A DNA stretch of 64,000 nt. Source: a virus. Position numbers and translations under genes: made by a program. Below, piece after piece: positions 55,724 through 62,703 of the stretch (position 1 is the first letter of the stretch; each line of letters starts with the position of its first letter). The stretch covers positions 1-64,000 of the IMG/VR virus record IMGVR_UViG_3300025313_000944. One strand, written 5' to 3'. Below the pieces are notes generated by a model. The model worked only from the letters and a program-made list of their open reading frames with translations. It was not told the DNA's origin and ran no database searches.

Positions 55724-56627
55724 TGATCTCATCAATATGGCGGTAAAACTTGGTTACTCAATAGAAGCTGAGGAAAAAAAGAGAAGCAAAGCGGCTGCGG
55801 TTAGCCGCAAGGCCGGCAAGAAGAAGCGCCAGCCCGGTGTCAGAAAGTTTGGTGAGGATACTTACCTAACCAGTAAGCTTCTCTACAAGATAATGGATAG
55901 AACCGACAAAACTGTCCATTATGTGGCGGGCATAGGTGCCGCCGAAAAGTTGGTGGAAGGGTTAAAGACTGAGGAACACAACCTAGTTCTATTTACCACT
56001 AACACTTCAGGTGACAAGCTGGTGGCACCTAAGCACTACCAATGTATCGTATCCAGCAACGGCAAAGCCGGTTATGCTTCCTTCTTCCGACCAACAACCG
56101 AGTGGCGGCGGGCAAAAATCCACAATAAAGATGGAGCACCTGAATGGGGATTAATACAAATCCTGCCTTGGCCAATAGCACCGGGTGGGTTCTATTTCCT
56201 GCTAAAAGACATTCAGGGCGGGGAGAAAGAAGTCACCGAGGAAGAGCAACGGAAAGTTATAGTTGCCGGTCCTTACCGTGTGGCTGAGGAAAAATATTTG
56301 CAGGAATTGTCCAAAGGGGATAGGTTGGTAATCGAGGACATCTTGGATGACCGGGCTTTGTTGGACGCCGTTGAATTGGTTCTGAATTGCCACTTCTCGG
56401 AATTGTCCACTAGGAGGGCACTGGACATCCTACGCAAAGGTACGACCAGATATGCTCATGACCCGACCGAAATAGCAGAAGGTTCCAGCCGGGCTCAGAG
56501 AGACCAGCAGACGATAGAGAACCAGCAAACGGTGATCGACCGGCAAGCTAAAGAGATAGAGAGATTGAGTCTTATAGTCACCCAACAACTGGGAATAATC
56601 CAAGGTCTGGGTGAAACTACTGCTTGA
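55710..56627 (+). CDS. Hypothetical protein with coiled-coil end
   Basis: 305 aa. Basic N-terminal region (KKRSKAAAVSRKAGKKKRQ), a folded central part (GDRLVIEDILDDRALLDAVE) and a C-terminal coiled coil rich in Gln (RDQQTIENQQTVIDRQAKEI). Looks DNA- or protein-binding; no family recognised. Most abundant-looking early gene of block D by position. Confidence 0.6.
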   Translation: MSKFDDLINMAVKLGYSIEAEEKKRSKAAAVSRKAGKKKRQPGVRKFGEDTYLTSKLLYKIMDRTDKTVHYVAGIGAAEKLVEGLKTEEHNLVLFTTNTSGDKLVAPKHYQCIVSSNGKAGYASFFRPTTEWRRAKIHNKDGAPEWGLIQILPWPIAPGGFYFLLKDIQGGEKEVTEEEQRKVIVAGPYRVAEEKYLQELSKGDRLVIEDILDDRALLDAVELVLNCHFSELSTRRALDILRKGTTRYAHDPTEIAEGSSRAQRDQQTIENQQTVIDRQAKEIERLSLIVTQQLGIIQGLGETTA

Positions 56628-56652
56628 CACTGAGCTTACCCGATGCTAATCT
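56624..56652 (+). promoter_or_regulatory. Internal promoter
   Basis: TTGACA (56624-56629) overlapping the upstream stop, 17 bases ending ATGC, TAATCT (56647-56652). Upstream GGTGAAACTACTGC matches the family block. Drives the gene at 56726. Confidence 0.75.
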
Positions 56653-56725
56653 AAGACTGTAGCAGTAGACAGGCCGGTAAGCACCGGCCTAATTTATTGA
56701 TTTTACCAACAGGAGGGTAAATCAA

Positions 56726-57316
56726 ATGGCCGACAAACAACAGAATAGTGGTGACGGACAAGCCACCAAGGTCTCGGTGAGACCCCTGAAATATGCCTAC
56801 AAACCCATCGTGCCTGGGTTTGTAGGCATATTTCAGGGTCCCACCGACGACGACCTGATGGGCAAGGAAATCCGCGAGCTTACCTTGGTTCTGCCACCGA
56901 CCGAGAAGGGGGCAGAGGCTACCAGAATCGAATTCTGGAAGGATAGCAAAGAGGTAAAGCAGGACGGCAAGTTGCTTCTACCGCCTCACTACAATGAGTG
57001 GTTGCGCTTGCTGGTAGCCCACGCGGTGGCTGGGTGGACGATGAAGGGTTCTGGTTACGCTTTGAGTGTGGCCATGAACACCGAGTCCTTCAAAGAGGAC
57101 ATCAAAAAGCTGGTTGACCGCGGCGCGGTGGTGGAAGCCCGGTACGCCAAGCAGGAAAAGTGGATTTATGCACCGTTCAAGTCTCTTTACGAATACGCGG
57201 TGCTCCACGCCAGCCTGCTTAAGACCACCGCCGAACGGTGGCCAGCCGAGACAAAGGTGGCCGAGGAGATTATCTCTGGCGAACCTGAGCGCGTTGAAGT
57301 CGAGTTTTCTCTGTAG
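56726..57316 (+). CDS. Hypothetical protein with a large hairpin in its mRNA
   Basis: 196 aa. Has its own promoter and AGGAGGGTAAATCAA ribosome site. The region GPTDDDLMGKEIRELTLVLP and later helices (VDRGAVVEARYAKQEKW) show no known motif. Between codons 20 and 38 the DNA forms a 24-bp perfect hairpin (56784-56838) that encodes the palindromic-looking KYAYKPIVPGFVGIF. Could be autoregulated. Confidence 0.6.
   Translation: MADKQQNSGDGQATKVSVRPLKYAYKPIVPGFVGIFQGPTDDDLMGKEIRELTLVLPPTEKGAEATRIEFWKDSKEVKQDGKLLLPPHYNEWLRLLVAHAVAGWTMKGSGYALSVAMNTESFKEDIKKLVDRGAVVEARYAKQEKWIYAPFKSLYEYAVLHASLLKTTAERWPAETKVAEEIISGEPERVEVEFSL
56784..56838 (+). repeat. 24-bp perfect hairpin within a coding region
   Basis: Arms 56784-56807 and 56815-56838 are exact reverse complements, with a 7-base loop (TCGTGCC). 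It starts 58 bases after the start codon. An mRNA hairpin this stable is exceptional and probably functional (RNase III site, translational pause, regulator or protein target), rather than coding-driven. Confidence 0.85.
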
Positions 57317-57503
57317 TAACCTGCTGGTGCTTGGGACTGGTTGTCCCCGCCACTACACAAATCACTTTGATAGCGGTAGGACATAGCCAGAAATGGTTGT
57401 GTCCTGCTCTGAGCCTTACACTTAGTTTTTTGGGTTGTTTAATTAGCACCTAAGTGTAAGGCTCAAGGTAGGACATAATCAACCTTAAAGGAGGTGAAAC
57501 TGA
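57317..57503 (+). other. Non-coding spacer with stacked hairpins
   Basis: Direct repeats GGTAGGACATA at ~57375 and ~57467 bracket a 16-bp perfect inverted repeat (57410-57425 with 57450-57465, loop 24 bases). A further 10-bp stem-loop (GGACATAGCC/GGTTGTGTCC) lies at ~57379-57404. No gene. May be a processing/termination element or recognition site. Confidence 0.6.
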
Positions 57504-57920
57504 ATGACTATAAATACAACCAATGCCAAGGTACTTAAGGCTCGTAAGAGAATGAGCAGGTCAGATTTTGGCCACCGAAAATTGGTAGTCGAGTGTGCAG
57601 TTTGTGGTGGTCGCAAGAGGTTTAGATCACCTAGTAATCTTTGTGAAGCCTGCAAATACCTGCTGAACCAAGGCAGCTTTGATGAGAAGTTGCAAGCCAT
57701 GGTCACCAACAGACAGGTGGTCCGACGCCGCAAATTTAGGAGCAGAAAGTTTGCCCAGCCACTACCAGTCAAGCAGTATAAATCAGTATTCAGGGCATAT
57801 GTACCAACAGTAGAGGTACAAGGCATACCAATAGTGGTGGGCCAAGACCAGTGGGATGAGTTATTGGCCACTAATGATGGCGGTAACTGGTCAACCTTTC
57901 AACCCAATGGAGGTGAATAA
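57504..57920 (+). CDS. Zinc-containing basic hypothetical protein
   Basis: 138 aa. CAVCGGRKRF and CEACKYL, an N-terminal zinc-binding pair with 12 residues between; a strongly basic centre (RRRKFRSRKFAQPLPVKQYK). May bind nucleic acid. GGAGGTGAAACTGA before ATG. Confidence 0.6.
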   Translation: MTINTTNAKVLKARKRMSRSDFGHRKLVVECAVCGGRKRFRSPSNLCEACKYLLNQGSFDEKLQAMVTNRQVVRRRKFRSRKFAQPLPVKQYKSVFRAYVPTVEVQGIPIVVGQDQWDELLATNDGGNWSTFQPNGGE

Positions 57921-57922
57921 AG

Positions 57923-58129
57923 ATGTGGTCATGCCCAACACACCCGCAAATTAGGTTTGCTGCCAACAGGCCAGACACCTGCCAGCAAATAGTATCAACC
58001 GTATGTGACAAGTGTCAAGAAGCAAACCCGGTAAGTCAGTTTGGGTTTCACCCCTATGGTTGTGGTGGTAATGTAGTAGCTATTCGCTGTAGGAGAAAAT
58101 TGGAGGTAGATAAAGATGAAGGAGATTGA
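57923..58129 (+). CDS. Cys-rich small protein
   Basis: 68 aa with Cys at CPTHPQIRF, TCQQIVSTVCDKC, YGCGG and IRCRRK, at least one zinc site. GGAGGTGAATAAAG upstream. Overlaps the next gene by 14 bases. Unknown. Confidence 0.6.
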   Translation: MWSCPTHPQIRFAANRPDTCQQIVSTVCDKCQEANPVSQFGFHPYGCGGNVVAIRCRRKLEVDKDEGD

Positions 58130-58379
58130 CGAGTACAATTCTAGGTTTATCAGTGGTGTAGGCATTGCCGCCAGCAGAGTCAGGTTGTTGCTGAAAGAAT
58201 GCTTACCAATCCACGGCTCATTGGTCTACAACGGCTTGGTGGCAGAGTGCCCCAAACGGACGCCTTACCAGTCGTTCAGGTATTGGACACAAGCCTTGCG
58301 AGCGGTTGAAGGTCTGCACGCGGCACCGGCACTTCTGGAACGTCTCGGAACCGATGCGGTCCACCAGATGTCTGATTAG
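58116..58379 (+). CDS. Hypothetical helical protein
   Basis: 87 aa, MKEIDEYNSRFISGVGIAAS then helices (RYWTQALRAVEGLHAAPALL). GGAGGTAGATAAAG precedes the ATG. No motif. Confidence 0.55.
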   Translation: MKEIDEYNSRFISGVGIAASRVRLLLKECLPIHGSLVYNGLVAECPKRTPYQSFRYWTQALRAVEGLHAAPALLERLGTDAVHQMSD

Positions 58380-58421
58380 ACTAAAAACATAGGTAAAATA
58401 GCTATTTCAAGCGAAAAAACC

Positions 58422-58445
58422 GGGGGAAATGGGAAGGTTTCCCCC
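58422..58445 (+). terminator. Hairpin after 58116-58379
   Basis: GGGGGAAA (58422-58429) with TTTCCCCC (58438-58445), loop of eight. Not followed by a T-run, so a partial terminator or mRNA end-protector. Confidence 0.5.
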
Positions 58446-58477
58446 ACCGCCATTATCCAGCTTTTATCTCATTGTTC

Positions 58478-58548
58478 ACCTCCTTTCTTGAGCCCACCTA
58501 GGGTCTTGCCAACCTTAGGTGGGCATTTTCTTTTTATAGAAAGGAGGT
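58478..58548 (+). promoter_or_regulatory. Anti-Shine-Dalgarno outer stem enclosing a terminator
   Basis: ACCTCCTTTCT (58478-58488) is the exact complement of AGAAAGGAGGT (58538-58548), which is the ribosome site of the gene at 58556. The terminator hairpin 58492-58524 lies between. So the RNA can sequester the SD, or fold to terminate: an attenuator-like design. Confidence 0.65.
58492..58536 (+). terminator. Intrinsic terminator
   Basis: GCCCACCTAGGGT pairs with ACCTTAGGTGGGC over a 7-base loop (13 bp, one G-U), followed by ATTTTCTTTTT. Strong rho-independent terminator before the small membrane-protein genes. Confidence 0.85.
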
Positions 58549-58555
58549 ACACGAA

Positions 58556-58651
58556 ATGCCCGTAATCGTTATTGTAGTAATCTTGGTAGCCATTGTAGTT
58601 GTGCCAATCGCCGCAGCCTTGCTCGATGGCTACCTGTTGGGAGGTGAATAA
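58556..58651 (+). CDS. Tiny membrane protein
   Basis: 31 aa: MPVIVIVVILVAIVVVPIAA then ALLDGYLLGGE. Single very hydrophobic helix. SD AAAGGAGGT seven bases upstream, embedded in a hairpin. Possibly holin-like or a small toxin-like peptide. Confidence 0.7.
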   Translation: MPVIVIVVILVAIVVVPIAAALLDGYLLGGE

Positions 58652-58652
58652 A

Positions 58653-58751
58653 GTGGACTTGGTGACTGTTCTTTCATATTTGGTAGTATTGGAGGCCGTC
58701 ATATTCCTAGCTTACGCGGCTGACACGTGGCTAGAATGGTGGTACCGCTAA
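58653..58751 (+). CDS. Tiny membrane protein
   Basis: 32 aa, MDLVTVLSYLVVLEAVIFLA then YAADTWLEWWYR. GTG start behind GGGAGGTGAATAAA. Aromatic end. Overlaps the next ATG (TAATG). Confidence 0.65.
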   Translation: MDLVTVLSYLVVLEAVIFLAYAADTWLEWWYR

Positions 58752-59086
58752 TGCAATACCTCAAGGTAGCAATGGTACTCGTAGCCACTTGGAGGTTTTA
58801 CCGACTCGTGGCGGTGGACACCGGACCTAAATGCCTGCTGCGTAAGTTTAGGTGTTGGGTGGGTGTCAGGTACAACGGGGATTGGTCGGAGTGGAGCACC
58901 GAGAATGGGTCATTGGCTGAAATGATCACGTGCTGTAAGTGTGCTCCGGTGTGGTGGGGGGCAGCCTTTACACTCTTGTATCTATTTGCATCAGATACCT
59001 TGTTCTTCCTTATAACCCTACCATTGATAGCTAGTGCGTTCACCTTGGTGTTTGAAAACATTGTGTATGCACCAAGGGAAAAATAA
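58751..59086 (+). CDS. DUF1360-like membrane protein
   Basis: 111 aa from ATG 58751. WRFYRLVAVDTGP near the start and CCKCAPVWWGAAFTLLYLF (CxxC-xVW) are typical of DUF1360 phage/bacterial membrane proteins, with two or three hydrophobic helices. Function of the family is unknown; perhaps envelope-related. Confidence 0.7.
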   Translation: MQYLKVAMVLVATWRFYRLVAVDTGPKCLLRKFRCWVGVRYNGDWSEWSTENGSLAEMITCCKCAPVWWGAAFTLLYLFASDTLFFLITLPLIASAFTLVFENIVYAPREK

Positions 59087-59113
59087 TAGGACAACCTTTA
59101 AGGAGGTACTCAA

Positions 59114-59974
59114 ATGTCTAGCAAGCACAACCGAATATTTGTGGTACTGGTGATCTTGGCTCTCTTATTCAGTTTGGCATCGGTGGCCTACGCCGAAAAA
59201 CCAGACAATGATGGGGAACACGGTAACTCCGGCCAACACGATCCCGACGATGATGGCCGAGGCCCCGACCGGGGTGAGGGTAAGCCGGATGACACCGATG
59301 GTGATCACAACAATGGTTCAGGCAATGACCCCGATCATTGCGACGACAACGAGGGTCGGTGTGGAAATGACGGAGATGAAGGTGGACCCGAAGCTACCGA
59401 GGAACCACTTGCTGACGAGCCTACCCAAGAAGCTACTCAGGAACCTACACCAGAAGAGACAAGTGTGCCTGAGGTGACGGAGCAGCCAACTGAGGAGGCT
59501 ACGCCTGAAGTTACACCTTTGCCGGAGGAGACACCCACACCTGAGGTAACTGAGCAGCCTGAGCTTCCGCCACCTTACACACCTACTGAGCTACCACAAC
59601 CACCACAGACACCCAGAGGTGGTATCCCAGATCGAGACTGCTGGCCAACCGATGCCGATAGTTACACTTGTGGTGGTGACGAAGATACCGGACACAACAA
59701 TAATGACACCTTTGTTCCGGTGATCGACGAAGTCGTGGTAGAACAGGGCTTGGAGCCGTTGCCTATGGCGGGTGTTACAGAATTACCTACCTTGGGTTAT
59801 GGACCTCCGCCAAATAGCTTGTACTTGAATACGGTGTTTGTCTTAATTGCCTTGGCTTTTTGGGCGGGATCGCTGACAACCACCGTTGGTATCTACTTCT
59901 TAGCGCCGCGGCCTAAAGCCACCAAGCAGGAAATGCCTTACCTCGTTCTAGATAACGGTGATGATCTCTGGTAG
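59114..59974 (+). CDS. Secreted, stalk-like surface protein with LPxxG-type signal and C-terminal anchor
   Basis: 286 aa. Signal peptide with likely cleavage after Ala27 (VAYA-EKP). Residues 28-92 are Asp/Gly/Asn-rich (DDDGRGPDRGEG), 93-165 are Pro/Glu/Thr-rich repeats (PTPEETSVPEVTEQPTEEA), a wall-spanning stalk. C-terminal: LPMAG (216-220) and LPTLG (224-228), hydrophobic helix ~238-263, then RPKATK and a short cytoplasmic tail. This is the architecture of sortase substrates, though motifs are non-canonical. The phage also has a sortase (15611). AAGGAGGTACTCAA before ATG. Alternative: simple membrane anchor. Confidence 0.65.
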   Translation: MSSKHNRIFVVLVILALLFSLASVAYAEKPDNDGEHGNSGQHDPDDDGRGPDRGEGKPDDTDGDHNNGSGNDPDHCDDNEGRCGNDGDEGGPEATEEPLADEPTQEATQEPTPEETSVPEVTEQPTEEATPEVTPLPEETPTPEVTEQPELPPPYTPTELPQPPQTPRGGIPDRDCWPTDADSYTCGGDEDTGHNNNDTFVPVIDEVVVEQGLEPLPMAGVTELPTLGYGPPPNSLYLNTVFVLIALAFWAGSLTTTVGIYFLAPRPKATKQEMPYLVLDNGDDLW

Positions 59975-60000
59975 TAACCATACACAAGGTAGTTGAGTAC

Positions 60001-60030
60001 AGCCCGCAAGAAATTGCGGGCTTTCTTTTT
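60001..60030 (+). terminator. Intrinsic terminator of block D
   Basis: AGCCCGCAA (60001-60009) with TTGCGGGCT (60014-60022), GAAA tetraloop, then TTCTTTTT. Textbook terminator, closing block D. Confidence 0.9.
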
Positions 60031-60425
60031 GACCAAAACCAAGTCGGTACTTCAAAGTTTTTCTCCATCAGAAATATTTCCGCGCAAATACCCAAGCCTG
60101 TTACCTCGGAAACCTTGTGGGTACCCAACCTAGCAATAGATGAGACTACAACTGTAGACTAAGCTACCTACCAACTTTTCGCGGGAAAGATATCTTGGTT
60201 AATATAATATCTATAATAGAGTACTACTATCTTGGTAACAAAATGACTGTTTAAAATCAACACACGGTCTTGGATTAGACTACCGGCTATTTAAAATGAG
60301 GATTACTATTTAAAATGAGGATGGCTATTTAAAATGAGGATTGGTTCGGCGGTAGATTACCGGCCGGCCGGTAAGTCTTACACTCTGTAAGACTTCATCT
60401 AAACTACACTAGTCTACTATATACT
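60031..60425. other. Non-coding region E, part 1
   Basis: No gene of useful length. Contains repeat copies: GCCTGTTACCTCGG (~60095), also at 54868, 60721 and 60823; and three direct 17-base repeats (60287-60341). A candidate replication-origin or regulatory region. Confidence 0.55.
60287..60341. repeat. Iteron-like direct repeats (19-bp period)
   Basis: CTATTTAAAATGAGGAT occurs three times exactly, starting at 60287, 60306 and 60325, so spaced 19 bases apart. A degenerate fourth (CTGTTTAAAATCA) lies at 60247. Two-base spacers exclude CRISPR. Such repeats in non-coding DNA are typical of initiator binding sites. Confidence 0.8.
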
Positions 60426-60436
60426 GGTAGCATACC
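60426..60436 (+). repeat. GGTAGCATACC copy
   Basis: Exact 11-base element 17 bases before the -35 of the promoter at 60454, as at 55372 before the block D promoter. Confidence 0.7.
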
Positions 60437-60453
60437 TTAGGTGAAACTGGTAC

Positions 60454-60482
60454 TTGACAAATAAAGTACCATGTGCATAGCG
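60454..60482 (+). promoter_or_regulatory. Promoter-like site facing non-coding region
   Basis: TTGACA (60454-60459), 17 bases ending TGC, ATAGCG (60477-60482, weak -10). Upstream GGTGAAACTGGTAC is 13 of 14 identical to the block D promoter. No gene follows for about 700 bases, so it may make a small RNA or replication primer. Confidence 0.55.
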
Positions 60483-60504
60483 GTATCTTGTAAGTTTATT
60501 TCTA

Positions 60505-60888
60505 GGTAGCATACCAAACAAGATTTTGCCGCAAAAGTAGAAGTCACCCTTGTTTGGTATCTTTACTATATGTAGAACGGTACCACACCGTCAAGATATT
60601 TCCCACAAAAAGTCAAGTACAGCAAACTTGCTTGGTAGCATACCTACCCCTAGCTTGGAAGTCAGGTATGCTACCTATTCAAATTATTTCACTCCAAATA
60701 TTTTCCGCCCAAAGAGTTAAGCCCGTTACGTATAGGGACAAGACGGTACCACACCTAACTTTGCTGCAAAGATTGGCTTGGTATTATTTTACCGCTAATA
60801 AAATCTTTCCAAGTAAGTTGGCCTGTTACCTAGAGAGTGGGTGAAGTAAAGTTTGTGAGTAATTTCACTTATACTTCGGTAGCATACC
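60505..60888. repeat. Cluster of GGTA-GCA-TACC elements and hairpins
   Basis: GGTAGCATACC at 60505-60515, 60634-60644 and 60878-60888, and inverted at 60665-60675. The 60634/60665 pair makes a 12-bp hairpin. Another perfect 12-bp inverted repeat (ATACCAAACAAG, 60511-60522 with 60549-60560) overlaps the first element. Also carries GCCCGTTACG (~60721) and GCCTGTTACCTAG (~60822). Confidence 0.7.
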
Positions 60889-61137
60889 GGGCTCTTATCC
60901 TGGGACTTCGTGAAATCTTTCACACAAGGGCTGGGCGCCGTTTCCTTGTCCAGCAAAAGCTTTTTGGATACTCCCCTGCTTGAAGCACATATATAATGAA
61001 GTAACTTGTAAAATGTAGATTTAATTATATAACTGACATGTAAAGTTGATAGTTTATCGAATATCCAATGACTTCTATTTGTGAAAGGTGTCACATACTT
61101 TATGTTAATTATTCAGATGTGAATTAATTCACATCTG
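60854..61137. promoter_or_regulatory. Left cluster of TGTGA-N6-TCACA operators
   Basis: Four dyads: 60854-60869 (one mismatch), 60909-60924 (CGTGA...TCACA), 61080-61095 and 61118-61133. The last is the core of a 24-base perfect palindrome (61114-61137) 20 bases before the -35 of the promoter for module F. The pattern matches CRP/FNR-family binding sites. Confidence 0.75.
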
Positions 61138-61156
61138 TAATCTCAGTAATTCTTAG

Positions 61157-61185
61157 TTGACAAGCAGTCCATAGTAGGATATACT
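61157..61185 (+). promoter_or_regulatory. Promoter of module F
   Basis: TTGACA (61157-61162), 17 bases, TATACT (61180-61185). Near-consensus sigma70 promoter. Its first gene starts at 61200, only about 8 bases after the expected start point, so the mRNA has almost no leader. Confidence 0.85.
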
Positions 61186-61199
61186 GTGGACAATCGAAT

Positions 61200-61379
61200 A
61201 TGACAAAAAACGGAAACGCGAACACTAGGCTCCCAGGACTTCCAAGAACGCTAGGGGAGAAAACGAAAGACACTCCGCCTAGACTGAAGGAAGACAGGAA
61301 AGTTAGATTGAATCGCGTGGGAATAAACAGACGGGAAATTAATCATTCAGAGGTTTTGTATCTCAGGAGTAGACAATGA
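61200..61379 (+). CDS. Small basic hypothetical protein of module F
   Basis: 59 aa, MTKNGNANTRLPGLPRTLGE, then KTKDTPPRLKEDRKVRLNRV and a helix NHSEVLYLRSRQ. Basic, disordered first half. ATG 61200 is close to the promoter start, so leaderless or short-leader translation. Overlaps the next gene as ATGA. Confidence 0.6.
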   Translation: MTKNGNANTRLPGLPRTLGEKTKDTPPRLKEDRKVRLNRVGINRREINHSEVLYLRSRQ

Positions 61380-61522
61380 TAAGTAAAGGGGAGTTAATCG
61401 TGAGACTTCTCAACGGGGAAATTGAACTCCCCAAAGATTGGCGTCTAACACGCGCAGATACGATTAGGGCCCTGCTTTACACTCAGGATAATCGTATCCC
61501 CAAATTACTCGTAGGAGAATAA
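61376..61522 (+). CDS. Small hypothetical protein of module F
   Basis: 48 aa, MISKGELIVRLLNGEIELPK then DWRLTRADTIRALLYTQDNR. Beta-hairpin plus helix, like small DNA-binding or ribbon proteins. AGGAG six bases before ATG. Unknown. Confidence 0.6.
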   Translation: MISKGELIVRLLNGEIELPKDWRLTRADTIRALLYTQDNRIPKLLVGE

Positions 61523-61525
61523 ACA

Positions 61526-61555
61526 ATGGAAAAGATACTAGATGCACTCCAATGA
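61526..61555 (+). CDS. Possible leader peptide
   Basis: Nine residues, MEKILDALQ, after TAGGAGAATAAACA; 43 bases before the next gene's GTG. Either a leader peptide or chance. Low support. Confidence 0.3.
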   Translation: MEKILDALQ

Positions 61556-61598
61556 GCTAACTTTGTGTCTTAACAAAACTTTAGTCGAGAGAGGATAA

Positions 61599-62219
61599 GT
61601 GAACAAAATGGCTACAAAAGTAGAACAAGTTGTAAAATCGATTATGTCCCTTGGGGCGTTTGCGAGAATTGCGCAATTGCACAACCGCGCTTCACAGAAA
61701 AATTACATAGGCCAGCTTGTGCAAAACCAAGGAACGGAGTTCAATCTGGGCTCCGTCAATTTCAAAGGCTACAATTGGCAGAGTGAAAAATCGTCTCTGG
61801 ACAAATCCGCAAAGAGCAGGGGATTATCCCTCACCTGGCCGAAAGTGTTTGAGACTATCAGTCAATTGAAAACTGAGACATCGTTCACTCGCAAGATGAC
61901 AGCTTATCTAGTCGCGATGTTTGCGACTAAACTCAGCTGGCGTGATTGGCTCACAAGTCAATTCCTTATTTTTGCTTTCCACAACGACGCGGGGGAATTC
62001 GACGGGAACAAATGGGAAGCCTGGGCTCAAGCCAACGAGTACAGCATTGTGCTGCGCGACAAGCAAGGCGAAGTAGAATCCGAATTTGTCCCTTCCGCTA
62101 AACTGCTTGGTGCCTTAATCACTGCATCAGAGGAGTTAGCTAAGGTAGCAAACTACTCTTCCCACGATAATGTATCTGCTAGATCAGCAGATATCGATAT
62201 CAACAAGTTGTTTGAATAA
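61599..62219 (+). CDS. Main hypothetical protein of module F
   Basis: 206 aa, MNKMATKVEQVVKSIMSLG, with KLSWRDWLTSQFLIFAFHND and FVPSAKLLGALITASEELAK. Helical with a few aromatic positions, no motif recognised. GTG start (AGAGG four bases upstream) or ATG three codons later. Base usage appears different from the neighbouring genes (impression only). May be an exclusion or host-takeover protein. Confidence 0.6.
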   Translation: MNKMATKVEQVVKSIMSLGAFARIAQLHNRASQKNYIGQLVQNQGTEFNLGSVNFKGYNWQSEKSSLDKSAKSRGLSLTWPKVFETISQLKTETSFTRKMTAYLVAMFATKLSWRDWLTSQFLIFAFHNDAGEFDGNKWEAWAQANEYSIVLRDKQGEVESEFVPSAKLLGALITASEELAKVANYSSHDNVSARSADIDINKLFE

Positions 62220-62228
62220 AATCAAAAT

Positions 62229-62247
62229 GGGGACTATGACAGTCCCC
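62229..62247 (+). terminator. Hairpin between module F genes
   Basis: GGGGACT/AGTCCCC with an ATGAC loop, ten bases after the previous stop. Not followed by T's, so probably mRNA processing or partial termination. Confidence 0.5.
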
Positions 62248-62273
62248 TAACTTCAATAAGAGAGAATAGTCCG

Positions 62274-62435
62274 ATGAACAAGATTGTTTTGATCATTTTG
62301 ATGTTTCTGTCTTTCGTGTTGTTTGCTTGTAAAGACCAAAATTCTTGGTCTTGTACGACGTTAGACGGAACGCCAGTGCCGCCGAATTGCACCCCTGACA
62401 TTATCCCCACTCCACAGATGGGGATAGAGAAGTAA
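62274..62435 (+). CDS. Predicted lipoprotein
   Basis: 53 aa, MNKIVLIILMFLSFVLFACK: signal with lipobox LFAC, then CTTLDGTPVPPNCTPD and a Pro-rich end. Exported small lipoprotein. The layout matches the next gene; both may act on the envelope. Confidence 0.65.
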   Translation: MNKIVLIILMFLSFVLFACKDQNSWSCTTLDGTPVPPNCTPDIIPTPQMGIEK

Positions 62436-62481
62436 ACAACTTAAATCCAACGAAACTAGGATAAAGAGGTAGGAATAAGCT

Positions 62482-62670
62482 ATGTCACCCAAGACTAAGA
62501 GAAACTTCATTCTCGTGTTAGTTCCTGTCGTTATGTTCCTTGCGCAGTTAGCCTGTATAGATGACGGGCCCCCAGTCAGTGTTGTTGTTCCTACTCCTAT
62601 CATTGTTCCCAACGGAGGGGGAGTGATGGGCTGGGTAGCATGTGAGACTGGGATTGATAAGTGTGATTAA
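62482..62670 (+). CDS. Predicted lipoprotein
   Basis: 62 aa, signal NFILVLVPVVMFLAQLAC with lipobox, then a Pro/Val stretch (PPVSVVVPTPIIVPNGG) and CETGIDKC. Second exported lipoprotein of module F. Prophage and phage lipoproteins often block superinfection (analogy only). Confidence 0.65.
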   Translation: MSPKTKRNFILVLVPVVMFLAQLACIDDGPPVSVVVPTPIIVPNGGGVMGWVACETGIDKCD

Positions 62671-62703
62671 TCCCAATACTACAATAGAATAGTACATTGA
62701 GAC

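Noticed and set aside
60287-60341. Direct repeats considered as a CRISPR array
   Set aside because: Repeat units are 17 bases with two-base gaps; no spacers and no cas genes. The Cas4-like nuclease alone is not evidence.
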